Assembly: GCA_945910005.1 (NCBI GenBank) | Contig: CAMDTW010000344.1 | Location: 162,589 to 226,588, forward strand | Direction of reading: 5' to 3' | Origin: Isoperla grammatica | Taxonomy: Eukaryota > Arthropoda > Insecta > Plecoptera > Perlodidae | DNA: 64,000 nt | In this document: piece by piece, positions 11,554 through 25,424 of the stretch | How the letters are laid out: the number at the start of each line of letters is the position of its first letter | How positions within the stretch are numbered: position 1 is the first letter of the stretch | Made by a program: the position numbers and the translations under genes | Notes under the pieces: model-generated | Databases searched by the model: none | What the model saw: only the letters and a program-made list of their open reading frames with translations | Told to the model about the DNA's origin: nothing

Positions 11554-13576
11554 TTGAAAAATAAGAATTATAGGCTGCATTCTTCAAGAGTATAATGAAA
11601 ATGCATAAATTGAGTTTTTTCGTCGTTTTTGGTTAAAATATGCATAAAATATAGAAATTGGCTGATTTCAGTCTATCTACCACAAACTTCCAGTTTTAAG
11701 AGGAATCTTGCATACGGCCGGGATTCCTAAGGGTTTCATTTAAAGTTGACAAATCGTTGTTTTAGAGCGTTTCAGGCTCCAATAAGCACAATTTGTCCAT
11801 TTCGTCACGTTTCGATAACTACTTTAGAAGTTACACCAACCGTTGAAAAATAATAATGTTAGTGTGCATTCTGAAAGAGTATTAAGAAAATGCATAAATT
11901 GAGTTTTTTCGTCGTTTTTGGTTAAAATATGCATACAAAATAGAAATTGGCTGATTTCAGTCTATCTACCACAAACTTCCAGTTTTAAGAGGAATCTTGC
12001 ATACGGCCGGGATTCCTAAGGGTTTCAACCAAAGTTGACAAATCGTTGTTTAAGAGCGTTTCAGGCTCCAATAAGCACAATTTGTCCATTTCGTCACATT
12101 TCGATTACTTCTATAGAAGGTAAACCCTCCGTTGAAAAATAAGAATTATAGGCTGCATTCTTCAAGAGTATAATGAAAATGCATAAATTGAGTTTTTTCG
12201 TCGTTTTTGGTTAAAATATGCATAAAATATAGAAATTGGCTGATTTTAGTCTATCTACCACAAACTTCCAGTTTTAAGAGGAATCTTGCATACGGCTGGG
12301 ATTCCTAAGGGTTTCAAACAAATTGCACAAATCGTTGTTTTAGAGCGTTTCAGGCTCCAATAAGCACAATTTGTCCATTTCGTCACATTTCGATAACTTC
12401 TATAGAAGTTACACCCTCCGTCGAAAAATAAGAATTATAGGTTGCATTCTTCAAGAGTATAATGAAAATGCATAAATTGAGTTTTTTCGTCGTTTTTGGT
12501 TAAAATATGCATAAAAAATAGAAATTGGCTGATTTCAGTCTATCTACCACAAACTTCCAGTTTTAAGAGGAATCTTGCATACGGCCGGGATTCCTAAGGG
12601 TTTCAACCAAAGTTGACAAATCGTTGTTTTAGAGCGTTTCAGGCTCCAATAAGCACAATTTGTCCATTTCGTCACATTTCGATAACTTCTATAGAAGTTA
12701 CACCCTCCGTCGAAAAATAAGAATTATAGGTTGCATTCTTCAAGAGTATAATGAAAATGCATAAATTGAGTTTTTTCGTCGTTTTTGGTTAAAATATGCA
12801 TAAAAAATAGAAATTGGCTGATTTCAGTCTATCTACCACAAACTTCCAGTTTTAAGAGGAATCTTGCATACGGCCGGGATTCCTAAGGGTTTCAACCAAA
12901 GTTGACAAATCGTTGTTTTAGAGCGTTTCAGGCTCCAATAAGCACAATTTGTCCATTTCGTCACATTTCGATAACTTCTATAGAAGTTACACCCTCCGTT
13001 GAAAAATAAGAATTATAGGCTGCATTCTTCAAGAGTATAATGAAAATGCATAAATTGAGTTTTTTCGTCGTTTTTGGTTAAAATATGCAGAAAATATAGA
13101 AATTGGCTGATTTTAGTCTATCTTCCACAAACTTCCAGTTTTAAGAGGAATCTTGCATACGGCTGGGATTCCTAAGGGTTTCAACCAAATTGCACAAATC
13201 GTTGTTTAAGAGCGTTTCAGGCTCCAATAAGCACAATTTGTCCATTTCGTCACATTTCGATAACTTCTATAGAAGTTACACCCTCCGTCGAAAAATAAGA
13301 ATTATAGGTTGCATTCTTCAAGAGTATAATGAAAATGCATAAATTGAGTTTTTTCGTCGTTTTTGGTTAAAATATGCATAAAATATAGAAATTGGCTGAT
13401 TTTAGTCTATCTTCCACAAACTTCCAGTTTTAAGAGGAATCTTGCATACGGCTGGGATTCCTAAGGGTTTCAACCAAATTGCACAAATCGTTGTTTTAGA
13501 GCGTTTTAGGCTCCAATAAGCACAATTTGTCCATTTCGTCACATTTCGATAACTTCTATAGAAGTTACACCCTCCG
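11554..13576. repeat. Transition block of seven monomers, H E A B B A A*
   Basis: Starts with an H monomer (catttaaagttgac, cacgtttcg) and the patch at 11816-11886, then an E monomer ending gaaggtaaac, an A and two B. The last two, at about 12998 and 13287, are A monomers with tcttccac; the second has the B-like start seen at 2601. The block joins the broken 21-mer to the next D monomer. H-E-A-B here repeats the preceding H-E-A-B at 10109-11264, a local five-monomer echo. The region contains only satellite DNA. Confidence 0.85.
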
Positions 13577-15599
13577 TTGAAAAATAAGAATTATAGGCTG
13601 CATTCTTCAAGAGTATAATAAAAATGCATAAATTGAGTTTTTTCGTCGTTTTTGGTTAAAATATGCATAAAATATAGAAATTGGCTGATTTTAGTCAATC
13701 TACCACAAACTTCCAGTTTACGGAGGAATCTTGCATACGGCTGGGATTCCTAAGGGTTTCAACCAAATTGCACAAATCGTTGTTTAAGAGCGTTTCAGGC
13801 TCCAATAAGCACAATTTGTCCATTTCGTCACATTTCGATAACTTCTATAGAAGTTACACCCTCCGTTGAAAAATAAGAATTATAGGCTGCATTCTTCAAG
13901 AGTATAATGAAAATGCATAAATTGAGTTTTTTCGTCGTTTTTGGTTAAAATATGCATAAAATATAGAAATTGGCTGATTTTAGTCTATCTACCACAAACT
14001 TCCAGTTTTAAGAGGAATCTTGCATACGGCTAGGATTCCTAAGGGTTTCAACCAAATTGCACAAATCGTTGTTTTAGAGCGTTTCAGGCTCCAATAAGCA
14101 CAATTTGTCCATTTCGTCACATTTCGATAACTTCTATAGAAGTTACACCCTCCGTCGAAAAATAAGAATTATAGGTTGCATTCTTCAAGAGTATAATGAA
14201 AATGCATAAATTGAGTTTTTTCGTCGTTTTTTGTTAAAATATGCATAAAAAATAGAAATTGGCTGATTTCAGTCTATCTACCACAAACTTCCAGTTTTAA
14301 GAGGAATCTTGCATACGGCCGGGTTTCCTAAGGGTTTCAACCAAAGTTGAAAATCGTTGTTTTAGAGCGTTTCAGGCTCCAATAAGCACAATTTGTCCAT
14401 TTCGTCACATTTCGATAACTTCTATAGAAGTTACACCCTCCGTCGAAAAATAAGAATTATAGGTTGCATTCTTCAAGAGTATAATGAAAATGCATAAATT
14501 GAGTTTTTTCGTCGTTTTTGGTTAAAATATGCATAAAAAATAGAAATTGGCTGATTTCAGTCTATCTACCACAAACTTCCAGTTTTAAGAGGAATCTTGC
14601 ATACGGCCGGGATTCGTAAGGGTTTCAACCAAAGTTGACAAATCGTTGTTTTAGAGAGTTTCAGGCTCAAATAAGCACAATTTGTCCATTTCGTCACATT
14701 TCGATAACTTCTATAGAAGTTACACCCTCCGTTGAAAAATAAGAATTATAGGCTGCATTCTTCAAGAGTATAATGAAAATGCATAAATTGAGTTTTTTCG
14801 TCGTTTTTGGTTAAAATATGCATAAAATATAGAAATTGGCTGATTTCAGTCTATCTACCACAAACTTCCAGTTTTAAGAGGAATCTTGCATACGGCCGGG
14901 ATTCCTAAGGGTTTCAACTAAAGTTGACAAATCGTTGTTTTAGAGCGTTTCAGGCTCCAATAAGCACAATTTGTCCATTTCGTCACATTTCGATAACTTC
15001 TATAGAAGGTAAACCCTCCGTTGAAAAATAAGAATTATAGGCTGCATTCTTCAAGAGTATAATGAAAATGCATAAATTGAGTTTTTTTCGTCGTTTTTGG
15101 TTAAAATATGCATAAAATATAGAAATTGGCTGATTTTAGTCTATCTACCACAAACTTCCAGTTTTAAGAGGAATCTTGCATACGGCTGGGATTCCTAAGG
15201 GTTTCAACCAAATTGCACAAATCGTTGTTTTAGAGCGTTTCAGGCTCCAATAAGCACAATTTGTCCATTTCGTCACATTTCGATAACTTCTATAGAAGTT
15301 ACACCCTCCGTCGAAAAATAAGAATTATAGGTTGCATTCTTCAAGAGTATAATGAAAATGCATAAATTGAGTTTTTTCGTCGTTTTTGGTTAAAATATGC
15401 ATAAAAAATAGAAATTGGCTGATTTCAGTCTATCTACCACAAACTTCCAGTTTTAAGAGGAATCTTGCATACGGCCGGGATTCCTAAGGGTTTCAACCAA
15501 AGTTGACAAATCGTTGTTTTAGAGCGTTACAGGCTCCAATAAGCACAATTTGTCCATTTCGTCACATTTCGATAACTTCTATAGAAGTTACACCCTCCG
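13577..15599. repeat. Core octamer (copy 3), lacking the patch
   Basis: D A B' G then an H/E fusion, A and B: seven monomers. The H monomer takes on the E ending without the patch, consistent with an unequal exchange between the H and E of a parent copy. Confidence 0.84.
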
Positions 15600-16177
15600 T
15601 CGAAAAATAAGAATTATAGGTTGCATTCTTCAAGAGTATAATAAAAATGCATAAATTGAGTTTTTTCGTCTATTTTGGTTAAAATATGCATAAAAAATAG
15701 AAATTGGCTGATTTCAGTCTATCTACCACAAACTTCCAGTTTTAAGAGGAATCTTGCATACGGCCGGGATTCCTAAGGGTTTCAACCAAAGTTGACAAAT
15801 CGTTGTTTTAGAGAGTTTCAGGCTCAAATAAGCACAATTTGTCCATTTCGTCACATTTCGATAACTTCTATAGAAGTTACACCCTCCGTTGAAAAATAAG
15901 AATTATAGGCTGCATTCTTCAAGAGTATAATGAAAATGCATAAATTGAGTTTTTTCGTCGTTTTTGGTTAAAATATGCATAAAATATAGAAATTGGCTGA
16001 TTTCAGTCTATCTACCACAAACTTCCAGTTTTAAGAGGAATCTTGCATACGGCCGGGATTCCTAAGGGTTTCATTTAAAGTTGACAAATCGTTGTTTTAG
16101 AGCGTTTCAGGCTCCAATAAGCACAATTTGTCCATTTCGTCACGTTTCGATAACTACTTTAGAAGTTACACGAACCG
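13577..16177. repeat. Nine-monomer block D A B' G H/E A B G H
   Basis: The first four monomers match 8954-10108, including the private attcgtaagg of the G monomer. The fifth (about 14731) begins as H with aactaaagttgac but ends with gaaggtaaac, the ending normally found on E; the patch is missing, so H and E appear fused with loss of one monomer. Seven monomers from B' (about 14154) onward recur from 16178 and again from 20802, showing that this fused form was later amplified. The B at about 15310 carries gcgttacagg, a marker shared with 17.5, 19.0, 22.2, 23.6 and 27.1 kb. Confidence 0.85.
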
Positions 16178-19100
16178 TTGAAAAATAATAATGTTAGGCT
16201 GCATTCTTCAAGAGTATAATGAAAATGCATAAATTGAGTTTTTTCGTCGTTTTTTGTTAAAATATGCATAAAAAATAGAAATTGGCTGATTTCAGTCTAT
16301 CTACCACAAACTTCCAGTTTTAAGAGGAATCTTGCATACGGCCGGGTTTCCTAAGGGTTTCAACCAAAGTTGAAAATCGTTGTTTTAGAGCGTTTCAGGC
16401 TCCAATAAGCACAATTTGTCCATTTCGTCACATTTCGATAACTTCTATAGAAGTTACACCCTCCGTCGAAAAATAAGAATTATAGGTTGCATTCTTCAAG
16501 AGTATAATGAAAATGCATAAATTGAGTTTTTTTCGTCGTTTTTGGTTAAAATATGCATAAAAAATAGAAATAGGCTGATTTCAGTCTATCTACCACAAAC
16601 TTCCAGTTTTAAGAGGAATCTTGCATACGGCCGGGATTCGTAAGGGTTTCAACCAAAGTTGACAAATCGTTGTTTTAGAGAGTTTCAGGCTCAAATAAGC
16701 ACAATTTGTCCATTTCGTCACATTTCGATAACTTCTATAGAAGTTACACCCTCCGTTGAAAAATAAGAATTATAGGCTGCATTCTTCAAGAGTATAATGA
16801 AAATGCATAAATTGAGTTTTTTCGTCGTTTTTGGTTAAAATATGCATAAAATATAGAAATTGGCTGATTTCAGTCTATCTACCACAAACTTCCAGTTTTA
16901 AGAGGAATCTTGCATACGGCCGGGATTCCTAAGGGTTTCAACTAAAGTTGACAAATCGTTGTTTTAGAGCGTTTCAGGCTCCAATAAGCACAATTTGTCC
17001 ATTTCGTCACATTTCGATAACTTCTATAGAAGGTAAACCCTCCGTTGAAAAATAAGAATTATAGGCTGCATTCTTCAAGAGTATAATGAAAATGCATAAA
17101 TTGAGTTTTTTCGTCGTTTTTGGTTAAAATATGCATAAAATATAGAAATTGGCTGATTTTAGTCTATCTACCACAAACTTCCAGTTTTAAGAGGAATCTT
17201 GCATACGGCTGGGATTCCTAAGGGTTTCAACCAAATTGCACAAATCGTTGTTTTAGAGCGTTTCAGGCTCCATTAAGCACAATTTGTCCATTTCGTCACA
17301 TTTCGATAACTTCTATAGAAGTTACACCCTCCGTCGAAAAATAAGAATTATAGGTTGCATTCTTCAAGAGTATAATGAAAATGCATAAATTGAGTTTTTT
17401 CGTCGTTTTTGGTTAAAATATGCATAAAAAATAGAAATTGGCTGATTTCAGTCTATCTACCACAAACTTCCAGTTTTAAGAGGAATCTTGCATACGGCCG
17501 GGATTCCTAAGGGTTTCAACCAAAGTTGACAAATCGTTGTTTTAGAGCGTTACAGGCTCCAATAAGCACAATTTGTCCATTTCGTCACATTTCGATAACT
17601 TCTATAGAAGTTACACCCTCCGTCGAAAAATAAGAATTATAGGTTGCATTCTTCAAGAGTATAATGAAAATGCATAAATTGAGTTTTTTCGTCGTTTTTG
17701 GTTAAAATATGCATAAAAAATAGAAATTGGCTGATTTCAGTCTATCTACCACAAACTTCCAGTTTTAAGAGGAATCTTGCATACGGCCGGGATTCCTAAG
17801 GGTTTCAACCAAAGTTGACAAATCGTTGTTTTAGAGAGTTTCAGGCTCAAATTAGCACAATTTGTCCATTTCGTCACATTTCGATAACTTCTATAGAAGT
17901 TACACCCTCCGTTGAAAAATAAGAATTATAGGCTGCATTCTTCAAGAGTATAATGAAAATGCATAAATTGAGTTTTTTTGTCGTTTTTGGTTAAAATATG
18001 CATAAAATATAGAAATTGGCTGATTTCAGTCTATCTACCACAAACTTCCAGTTTTAAGAGGAATCTTGCATACGGCCGGGATTCCTAAGGGTTTCATTTA
18101 AAGTTGACAAATCGTTGTTTTAGAGCGTTTCAGGCTCCAATAAGCACAATTTGTCCATTTCGTCACGTTTCGATAACTACTTTAGAAGTTACACCAACCG
18201 TTGAAAAATAATAATGTTAGTGTGCATTCTGAAAGAGTATTATGAAAATGCATAAATTGAGTTTTTTCGTCGTTTTTGGTTAAAATATGCATAAAAAATA
18301 GAAATTGGCTGATTTCAGTCTATCTACCACAAACTTCCAGTTTTAAGAGGAATCTTGCATACGGCCGGGATTCCTAAGGGTTTCAACCAAAGTTGACAAA
18401 TCGTTGTTTTAGAGCGTTTCAGGCTCCAATAAGCACAATTTGTCCATTTCGTCACATTTCGATAACTTCTATAGAAGGTAAACCCTCCGTTGAAAAATAA
18501 GAATTATAGGCTGCATTCTTCAAGAGTATAATGAAAATGCATAAATTGAGTTTTTTCGTCGTTTTTGGTTAAAATATGCATAAAATATAGAAATTGGCTG
18601 ATTTTAGTCTATCTACCACAAACTTCCAGTTTTAAGAGGAATCTTGCATACGGCTGGGATTCCTAAGGGTTTCAACCAAATTGCACAAATCGTTGTTTTA
18701 GAGCGTTTCAGGCTCCAATAAGCACAATTTGTCCATTTCGTCACATTTCGATAACTTCTATAGAAGTTACACCCTCCGTCGAAAAATAAGAATTATAGGT
18801 TGCATTATTCAAGAGTATAATGAAAATGCATAAATTGAGTTTTTTCGTCGTTTTTGGTTAAAATATGCATAAAAAATAGAAATTGGCTGATTTCAGTCTA
18901 TCTACCACAAACTTCCAGTTTTAAGAGGAATCTTGCATACGGCCGGGATTCCTAAGGGTTTCAACCAAAGTTGACAAATCGTTGTTTTAGAGCGTTACAG
19001 GCTCCAATAAGCACAATTTGTCCATTTCGTCACATTTCGATAACTTCTATAGAAGTTACACCCTCCGTCGAAAAATAAGAATTATAGGTTGCATTCTTCA

Positions 19101-20801
19101 AGAGTATAATGAAAATGCATAAATTGAGTTTTTTCGTCGTTTTTGGTTAAAATATGCATAAAAAATAGAAATTGGCTGATTTCAGTCTATCTACCACAAA
19201 CTTCCAGTTTTAAGAGGAATCTTGCATACGGCCGGGATTCCTAAGGGTTTCAACCAAAGTTGACAAATCGTTGTTTTAGAGAGTTTCAGGCTCAAATAAG
19301 CACAATTTGTCCATTTCGTCACATTTCGATAACTTCTATAGAAGTTACACCCTCCGTTGAAAAATAAGAATTAGAGGCTGCATTCTTCAAGAGTATAATG
19401 AAAATGCATAAATTGAGTTTTTTCGTCGTTTTTGGTTAAAATATGCATAAAATATAGAAATTGGCTGATTTCAGTCTATCTACCACAAACTTCCAGTTTT
19501 AAGAGGAATCTTGCATACGGCCGGGATTCCTAAGGGTTTCATTTAAAGTTGACAAATCGTTGTTTTAGAGCGTTTCAGGCTCCAATAAGCACAATTTGTC
19601 CATTTCGTCACGTTTCGATAACTACTTTAGAAGTTACACCAACCGTTGAAAAATAATAATGTTAGTGTGCATTCTGAAAGAGTATCATGAAAATGCATAA
19701 ATTGAGTTTTTTCGTCGTTTTTGGTTAAAATATGCATAAAAAATAGAAATTGGCTGATTTCAGTCTATCTTCCACAAACTTCCAGTTTTAAGAGGAATCT
19801 TGCATACGGCCGGGATTCCCAAGGGTTTCAACCAAAGTTGACAAATCGTTGTTTTAGAGCGTTTCAGGCTCCAATAAGCACAATTTGTCCATTTCGTCAC
19901 ATTTCGATAACTTCTATAGAAGGTAAACCCTCCGTTGAAAAATAAGAATTATAGGCTGCATTCTTCAAGAGTATAATGAAAATGCATAAATTGAGTTTTT
20001 TCGTCGTTTTTGGTTAAAATATGCATAAAATATAGAAATTGGCTGATTTTAGTCTATCTACCACAAACTTCCAGTTTTAAGAGGAATCTTGCATACGGCT
20101 GGGATTCCTAAGGGTTTCAACCAAATTGCACAAATCGTTGTTTTAGAGCGTTTCAGGCTCCAATAAGCACAATTTGTCCATTTCGTCACATTTCGATAAC
20201 TTCTATAGAAGTTACACCCTCCGTCGAAAAATAAGAATTATAGGTTGCATTCTTCAAGAGTATAATGAAAATGCATAAATTGAGTTTTTTCGTCGTTTTT
20301 GGTTAAAATATGCATAAAAAATAGAAATTGGCTGATTTCAGTCTATCTACCACAAACTTCCAGTTTTAAGAGGAATCTTGCATACGGCCGGGATTCCTAA
20401 GGGTTTCAACCAAAGTTGACAAATCGTTGTTTTAGAGCGTTTCAGGCTCCAATAAGCACAATTTGTCCATTTCGTCACATTTCGATAACTTCTATAGAAG
20501 TTACACCCTCCGTCGAAAAATAAGAATTATAGGTTGCATTCTTCAAGAGTATAATGAAAATGCATAAATTGAGTTTTTTCGTCGTTTTTGGTTAAAATAT
20601 GCATAAAAAATAGAAATTGGCTGATTTCAGTCTATCTACCACAAACTTCCAGTTTTAAGAGGAATCTTGCATACGGCCGGGATTCCTAAGGGTTTCATTT
20701 AAAGTTGACAAATCGTTGTTTTAGAGCGTTTCAGGCTCCAATAAGCACAATTTGTCCATTTCGTCACGTTTCGATAACTACTTTAGAAGTTACACCAACC
20801 G
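16178..20801. repeat. 16-monomer HOR, copy 1
   Basis: Order: E/B' fusion, G, H/E fusion, A, B, G, H, E, A, B, G, H, E, A, B, B/H. Period to the next copy is 4624 bp. Markers that recur at the same step in both copies include aataataatgttaggctgc at the start, ccattaagc in the first A, gcgttacagg in the first and second H-E-A-B groups, attagaggctg in the H near 19357, and agtatcatg with attcccaagg in the E near 19647. Part of the unit is itself a 4- or 5-monomer repeat (H-(E)-A-B-G). The breakpoint for the duplication lies near catttaaag (about 16070/20695), a little left of the boundary given. Confidence 0.92.
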
Positions 20802-23800
20802 TTGAAAAATAATAATGTTAGGCTGCATTCTTCAAGAGTATAATGAAAATGCATAAATTGAGTTTTTTCGTCGTTTTTTGTTAAAATATGCATAAAAAAT
20901 AGAAATTGGCTGATTTCAGTCTATCTACCACAAACTTCCAGTTTTAAGAGGAATCTTGCATACGGCCGGGTTTCCTAAGGGTTTCAACCAAAGTTGAAAA
21001 TCGTTGTTTTAGAGCGTTTCAGGCTCCAATAAGCACAATTTGTCCATTTCGTCACATTTCGATAACTTCTATAGAAGTTACACCCTCCGTCGAAAAATAA
21101 GAATTATAGGTTGCATTCTTCAAGAGTATAATGAAAATGCATAAATTGAGTTTTTTCGTCGTTTTTGGTTAAAATATGCATAAAAAATAGAAATTGGCTG
21201 ATTTCAGTCTATCTACCACAAACTTCCAGTTTTAAGAGGAATCTTGCATACGGCCGGGATTCGTAAGGGTTTCAACCAAAGTTGACAAATCGTTGTTTTA
21301 GAGAGTTTCAGGCTCAAATAAGCACAATTTGTCCATTTCGTCACATTTCGATAACTTCTATAGAAGTTACACCCTCCGTTGAAAAATAAGAATTATAGGC
21401 TGCATTCTTCAAGAGTATAATGAAAATGCATAAATTGAGTTTTTTCGTCGTTTTTGGTTAAAATATGCATAAAATATAGAAATTGGCTGATTTCAGTCTA
21501 TCTACCACAAACTTCCAGTTTTAAGAGGAATCTTGCATACGGCCGGGATTCCTAAGGGTTTCAACTAAAGTTGACAAATCGTTGTTTTAGAGCGTTTCAG
21601 GCTCCAATAAGCACAATTTGTCCATTTCGTCACATTTCGATAACTTCTATAGAAGGTAAACCCTCCGTTGAAAAATAAGAATTATAGGCTGCATTCTTCA
21701 AGAGTATAATGAAAATGCATAAATTGAGTTTTTTCGTCGTTTTTGGTTAAAATATGCATAAAATATAGAAATTGGCTGATTTTAGTCTATCTACCACAAA
21801 CTTCCAGTTTTAAGAGGAATCTTGCATACGGCTGGGATTCCTAAGGGTTTCAACCAAATTGCACAAATCGTTGTTTTAGAGCGTTTCAGGCTCCATTAAG
21901 CACAATTTGTCCATTTCGTCACATTTCGATAACTTCTATAGAAGTTACACCCTCCGTCGAAAAATAAGAATTATAGGTTGCATTCTTCAAGAGTATAATG
22001 AAAATGCATAAATTGAGTTTTTTCGTCGTTTTTGGTTAAAATATGCATAAAAAATAGAAATTGGCTGATTTCAGTCTATCTACCACAAACTTCCAGTTTT
22101 AAGAGGAATCTTGCATACGGCCGGGATTCCTAAGGGTTTCAACCAAAGTTGACAAATCGTTGTTTTAGAGCGTTACAGGCTCCAATAAGCACAATTTGTC
22201 CATTTCGTCACATTTCGATAACTTCTATAGAAGTTACACCCTCCGTCGAAAAATAAGAATTATAGGTTGCATTCTTCAAGAGTATAATGAAAATGCATAA
22301 ATTGAGTTTTTTCGTCGTTTTTGGTTAAAATATGCATAAAAAATAGAAATTGGCTGATTTCAGTCTATCTACCACAAACTTCCAGTTTTAAGAGGAATCT
22401 TGCATACGGCCGGGATTCCTAAGGGTTTCAACCAAAGTTGACAAATCGTTGTTTTAGAGAGTTTCAGGCTCAAATAAGCACAATTTGTCCATTTCGTCAC
22501 ATTTCGATAACTTCTATAGAAGTTACACCCTCCGTTGAAAAATAAGAATTATAGGCTGCATTCTTCAAGAGTATAATGAAAATGCATAAATTGAGTTTTT
22601 TTGTCGTTTTTGGTTAAAATATGCATAAAATATAGAAATTGGCTGATTTCAGTCTATCTACCACAAACTTCCAGTTTTAAGAGGAATCTTGCATACGGCC
22701 GGGATTCCTAAGGGTTTCATTTAAAGTTGACAAATCGTTGTTTTAGAGCGTTTCAGGCTCCAATAAGCACAATTTGTCCATTTCGTCACGTTTCGATAAC
22801 TACTTTAGAAGTTACACCAACCGTTGAAAAATAATAATGTTAGTGTGCATTCTGAAAGAGTATTATGAAAATGCATAAATTGAGTTTTTTCGTCGTTTTT
22901 GGTTAAAATATGCATAAAAAATAGAAATTGGCTGATTTCAGTCTATCTACCACAAACTTCCAGTTTTAAGAGGAATCTTGCATACGGCCGGGATTCCTAA
23001 GGGTTTCAACCAAAGTTGACAAATCGTTGTTTTAGAGCGTTTCAGGCTCCAATAAGCACAATTTGTCCATTTCGTCACATTTCGATAACTTCTATAGAAG
23101 GTAAACCCTCCGTTGAAAAATAAGAATTATAGGCTGCATTCTTCAAGAGTATAATGAAAATGCATAAATTGAGTTTTTTCGTCGTTTTTGGTTAAAATAT
23201 GCATAAAATATAGAAATTGGCTGATTTTAGTCTATCTACCACAAACTTCCAGTTTTAAGAGGAATCTTGCATACGGCTGGGATTCCTAAGGGTTTCAACC
23301 AAATTGCACAAATCGTTGTTTTAGAGCGTTTCAGGCTCCAATAAGCACAATTTGTCCATTTCGTCACATTTCGATAACTTCTATAGAAGTTACACCCTCC
23401 GTCGAAAAATAAGAATTATAGGTTGCATTCTTCAAGAGTATAATGAAAATGCATAAATTGAGTTTTTTCGTCGTTTTTGGTTAAAATATGCATAAAAAAT
23501 AGAAATTGGCTGATTTCAGTCTATCTACCACAAACTTCCAGTTTTAAGAGGAATCTTGCATACGGCCGGGATTCCTAAGGGTTTCAACCAAAGTTGACAA
23601 ATCGTTGTTTTAGAGCGTTACAGGCTCCAATAAGCACAATTTGTCCATTTCGTCACATTTCGATAACTTCTATAGAAGTTACACCCTCCGTCGAAAAATA
23701 AGAATTATAGGTTGCATTCTTCAAGAGTATAATGAAAATGCATAAATTGAGTTTTTTCGTCGTTTTTGGTTAAAATATGCATAAAAAATAGAAATTGGCT

Positions 23801-25424
23801 GATTTCAGTCTATCTACCACAAACTTCCAGTTTTAAGAGGAATCTTGCATACGGCCGGGATTCCTAAGGGTTTCAACCAAAGTTGACAAATCGTTGTTTT
23901 AGAGAGTTTCAGGCTCAAATAAGCACAATTTGTCCATTTCGTCACATTTCGATAACTTCTATAGAAGTTACACCCTCCGTTGAAAAATAAGAATTAGAGG
24001 CTGCATTCTTCAAGAGTATAATGAAAATGCATAAATTGAGTTTTTTCGTCGTTTTTGGTTAAAATATGCATAAAATATAGAAATTGGCTGATTTCAGTCT
24101 ATCTACCACAAACTTCCAGTTTTAAGAGGAATCTTGCATACGGCCGGGATTCCTAAGGGTTTCATTTAAAGTTGACAAATCGTTGTTTTAGAGCGTTTCA
24201 GGCTCCAATAAGCACAATTTGTCCATTTCGTCACGTTTCGATAACTACTTTAGAAGTTACACCAACCGTTGAAAAATAATAATGTTAGTGTGCATTCTGA
24301 AAGAGTATCATGAAAATGCATAAATTGAGTTTTTTCGTCGTTTTTGGTTAAAATATGCATAAAAAATAGAAATTGGCTGATTTCAGTCTATCTTCCACAA
24401 ACTTCCAGTTTTAAGAGGAATCTTGCATACGGCCGGGATTCCCAAGGGTTTCAACCAAAGTTGACAAATCGTTGTTTTAGAGCGTTTCAGGCTCCAATAA
24501 GCACAATTTGTCCATTTCGTCACATTTCGATAACTTCTATAGAAGGTAAACCCTCCGTTGAAAAATAAGAATTATAGGCTGCATTCTTCAAGAGTATAAT
24601 GAAAATGCATAAATTGAGTTTTTTCGTCGTTTTTGGTTAAAATATGCATAAAATATAGAAATTGGCTGATTTTAGTCTATCTACCACAAACTTCCAGTTT
24701 TAAGAGGAATCTTGCATACGGCTGGGATTCCTAAGGGTTTCAACCAAATTGCACAAATCGTTGTTTTAGAGCGTTTCAGGCTCCAATAAGCACAATTTGT
24801 CCATTTCGTCACATTTCGATAACTTCTATAGAAGTTACACCCTCCGTCGAAAAATAAGAATTATAGGTTGCATTCTTCAAGAGTATAATGAAAATGCATA
24901 AATTGAGTTTTTTCGTCGTTTTTGGTTAAAATATGCATAAAAAATAGAAATTGGCTGATTTCAGTCTATCTACCACAAACTTCCAGTTTTAAGAGGAATC
25001 TTGCATACGGCCGGGATTCCTAAGGGTTTCAACCAAAGTTGACAAATCGTTGTTTTAGAGCGTTTCAGGCTCCAATAAGCACAATTTGTCCATTTCGTCA
25101 CATTTCGATAACTTCTATAGAAGTTACACCCTCCGTCGAAAAATAAGAATTATAGGTTGCATTCTTCAAGAGTATAATGAAAATGCATAAATTGAGTTTT
25201 TTCGTCGTTTTTGGTTAAAATATGCATAAAAAATAGAAATTGGCTGATTTCAGTCTATCTACCACAAACTTCCAGTTTTAAGAGGAATCTTGCATACGGC
25301 CGGGATTCCTAAGGGTTTCAACCAAAGTTGACAAATCGTTGTTTTAGAGCGTTTCAGGCTCCAATAAGCACAATTTGTCCATTTCGTCACATTTCGATAA
25401 CTTCTATAGAAGTTACACCCTCCG
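20802..25424. repeat. 16-monomer HOR, copy 2
   Basis: Matches copy 1 monomer by monomer, including rare private variants such as ccattaagc (21893), attagaggctg (near 23990), agtatcatg (24304-24312) and attcccaagg (near 24440). The 74-codon open stretch at 19721 reappears unchanged at 24344, 4623 bp later. Copy 2 differs in the last monomer: the second half of copy 1's final unit switches to catttaaag plus the patch half, while copy 2 continues as plain B. A third copy does not follow. The high identity implies recent amplification or, less likely, an assembly duplication. Confidence 0.92.
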
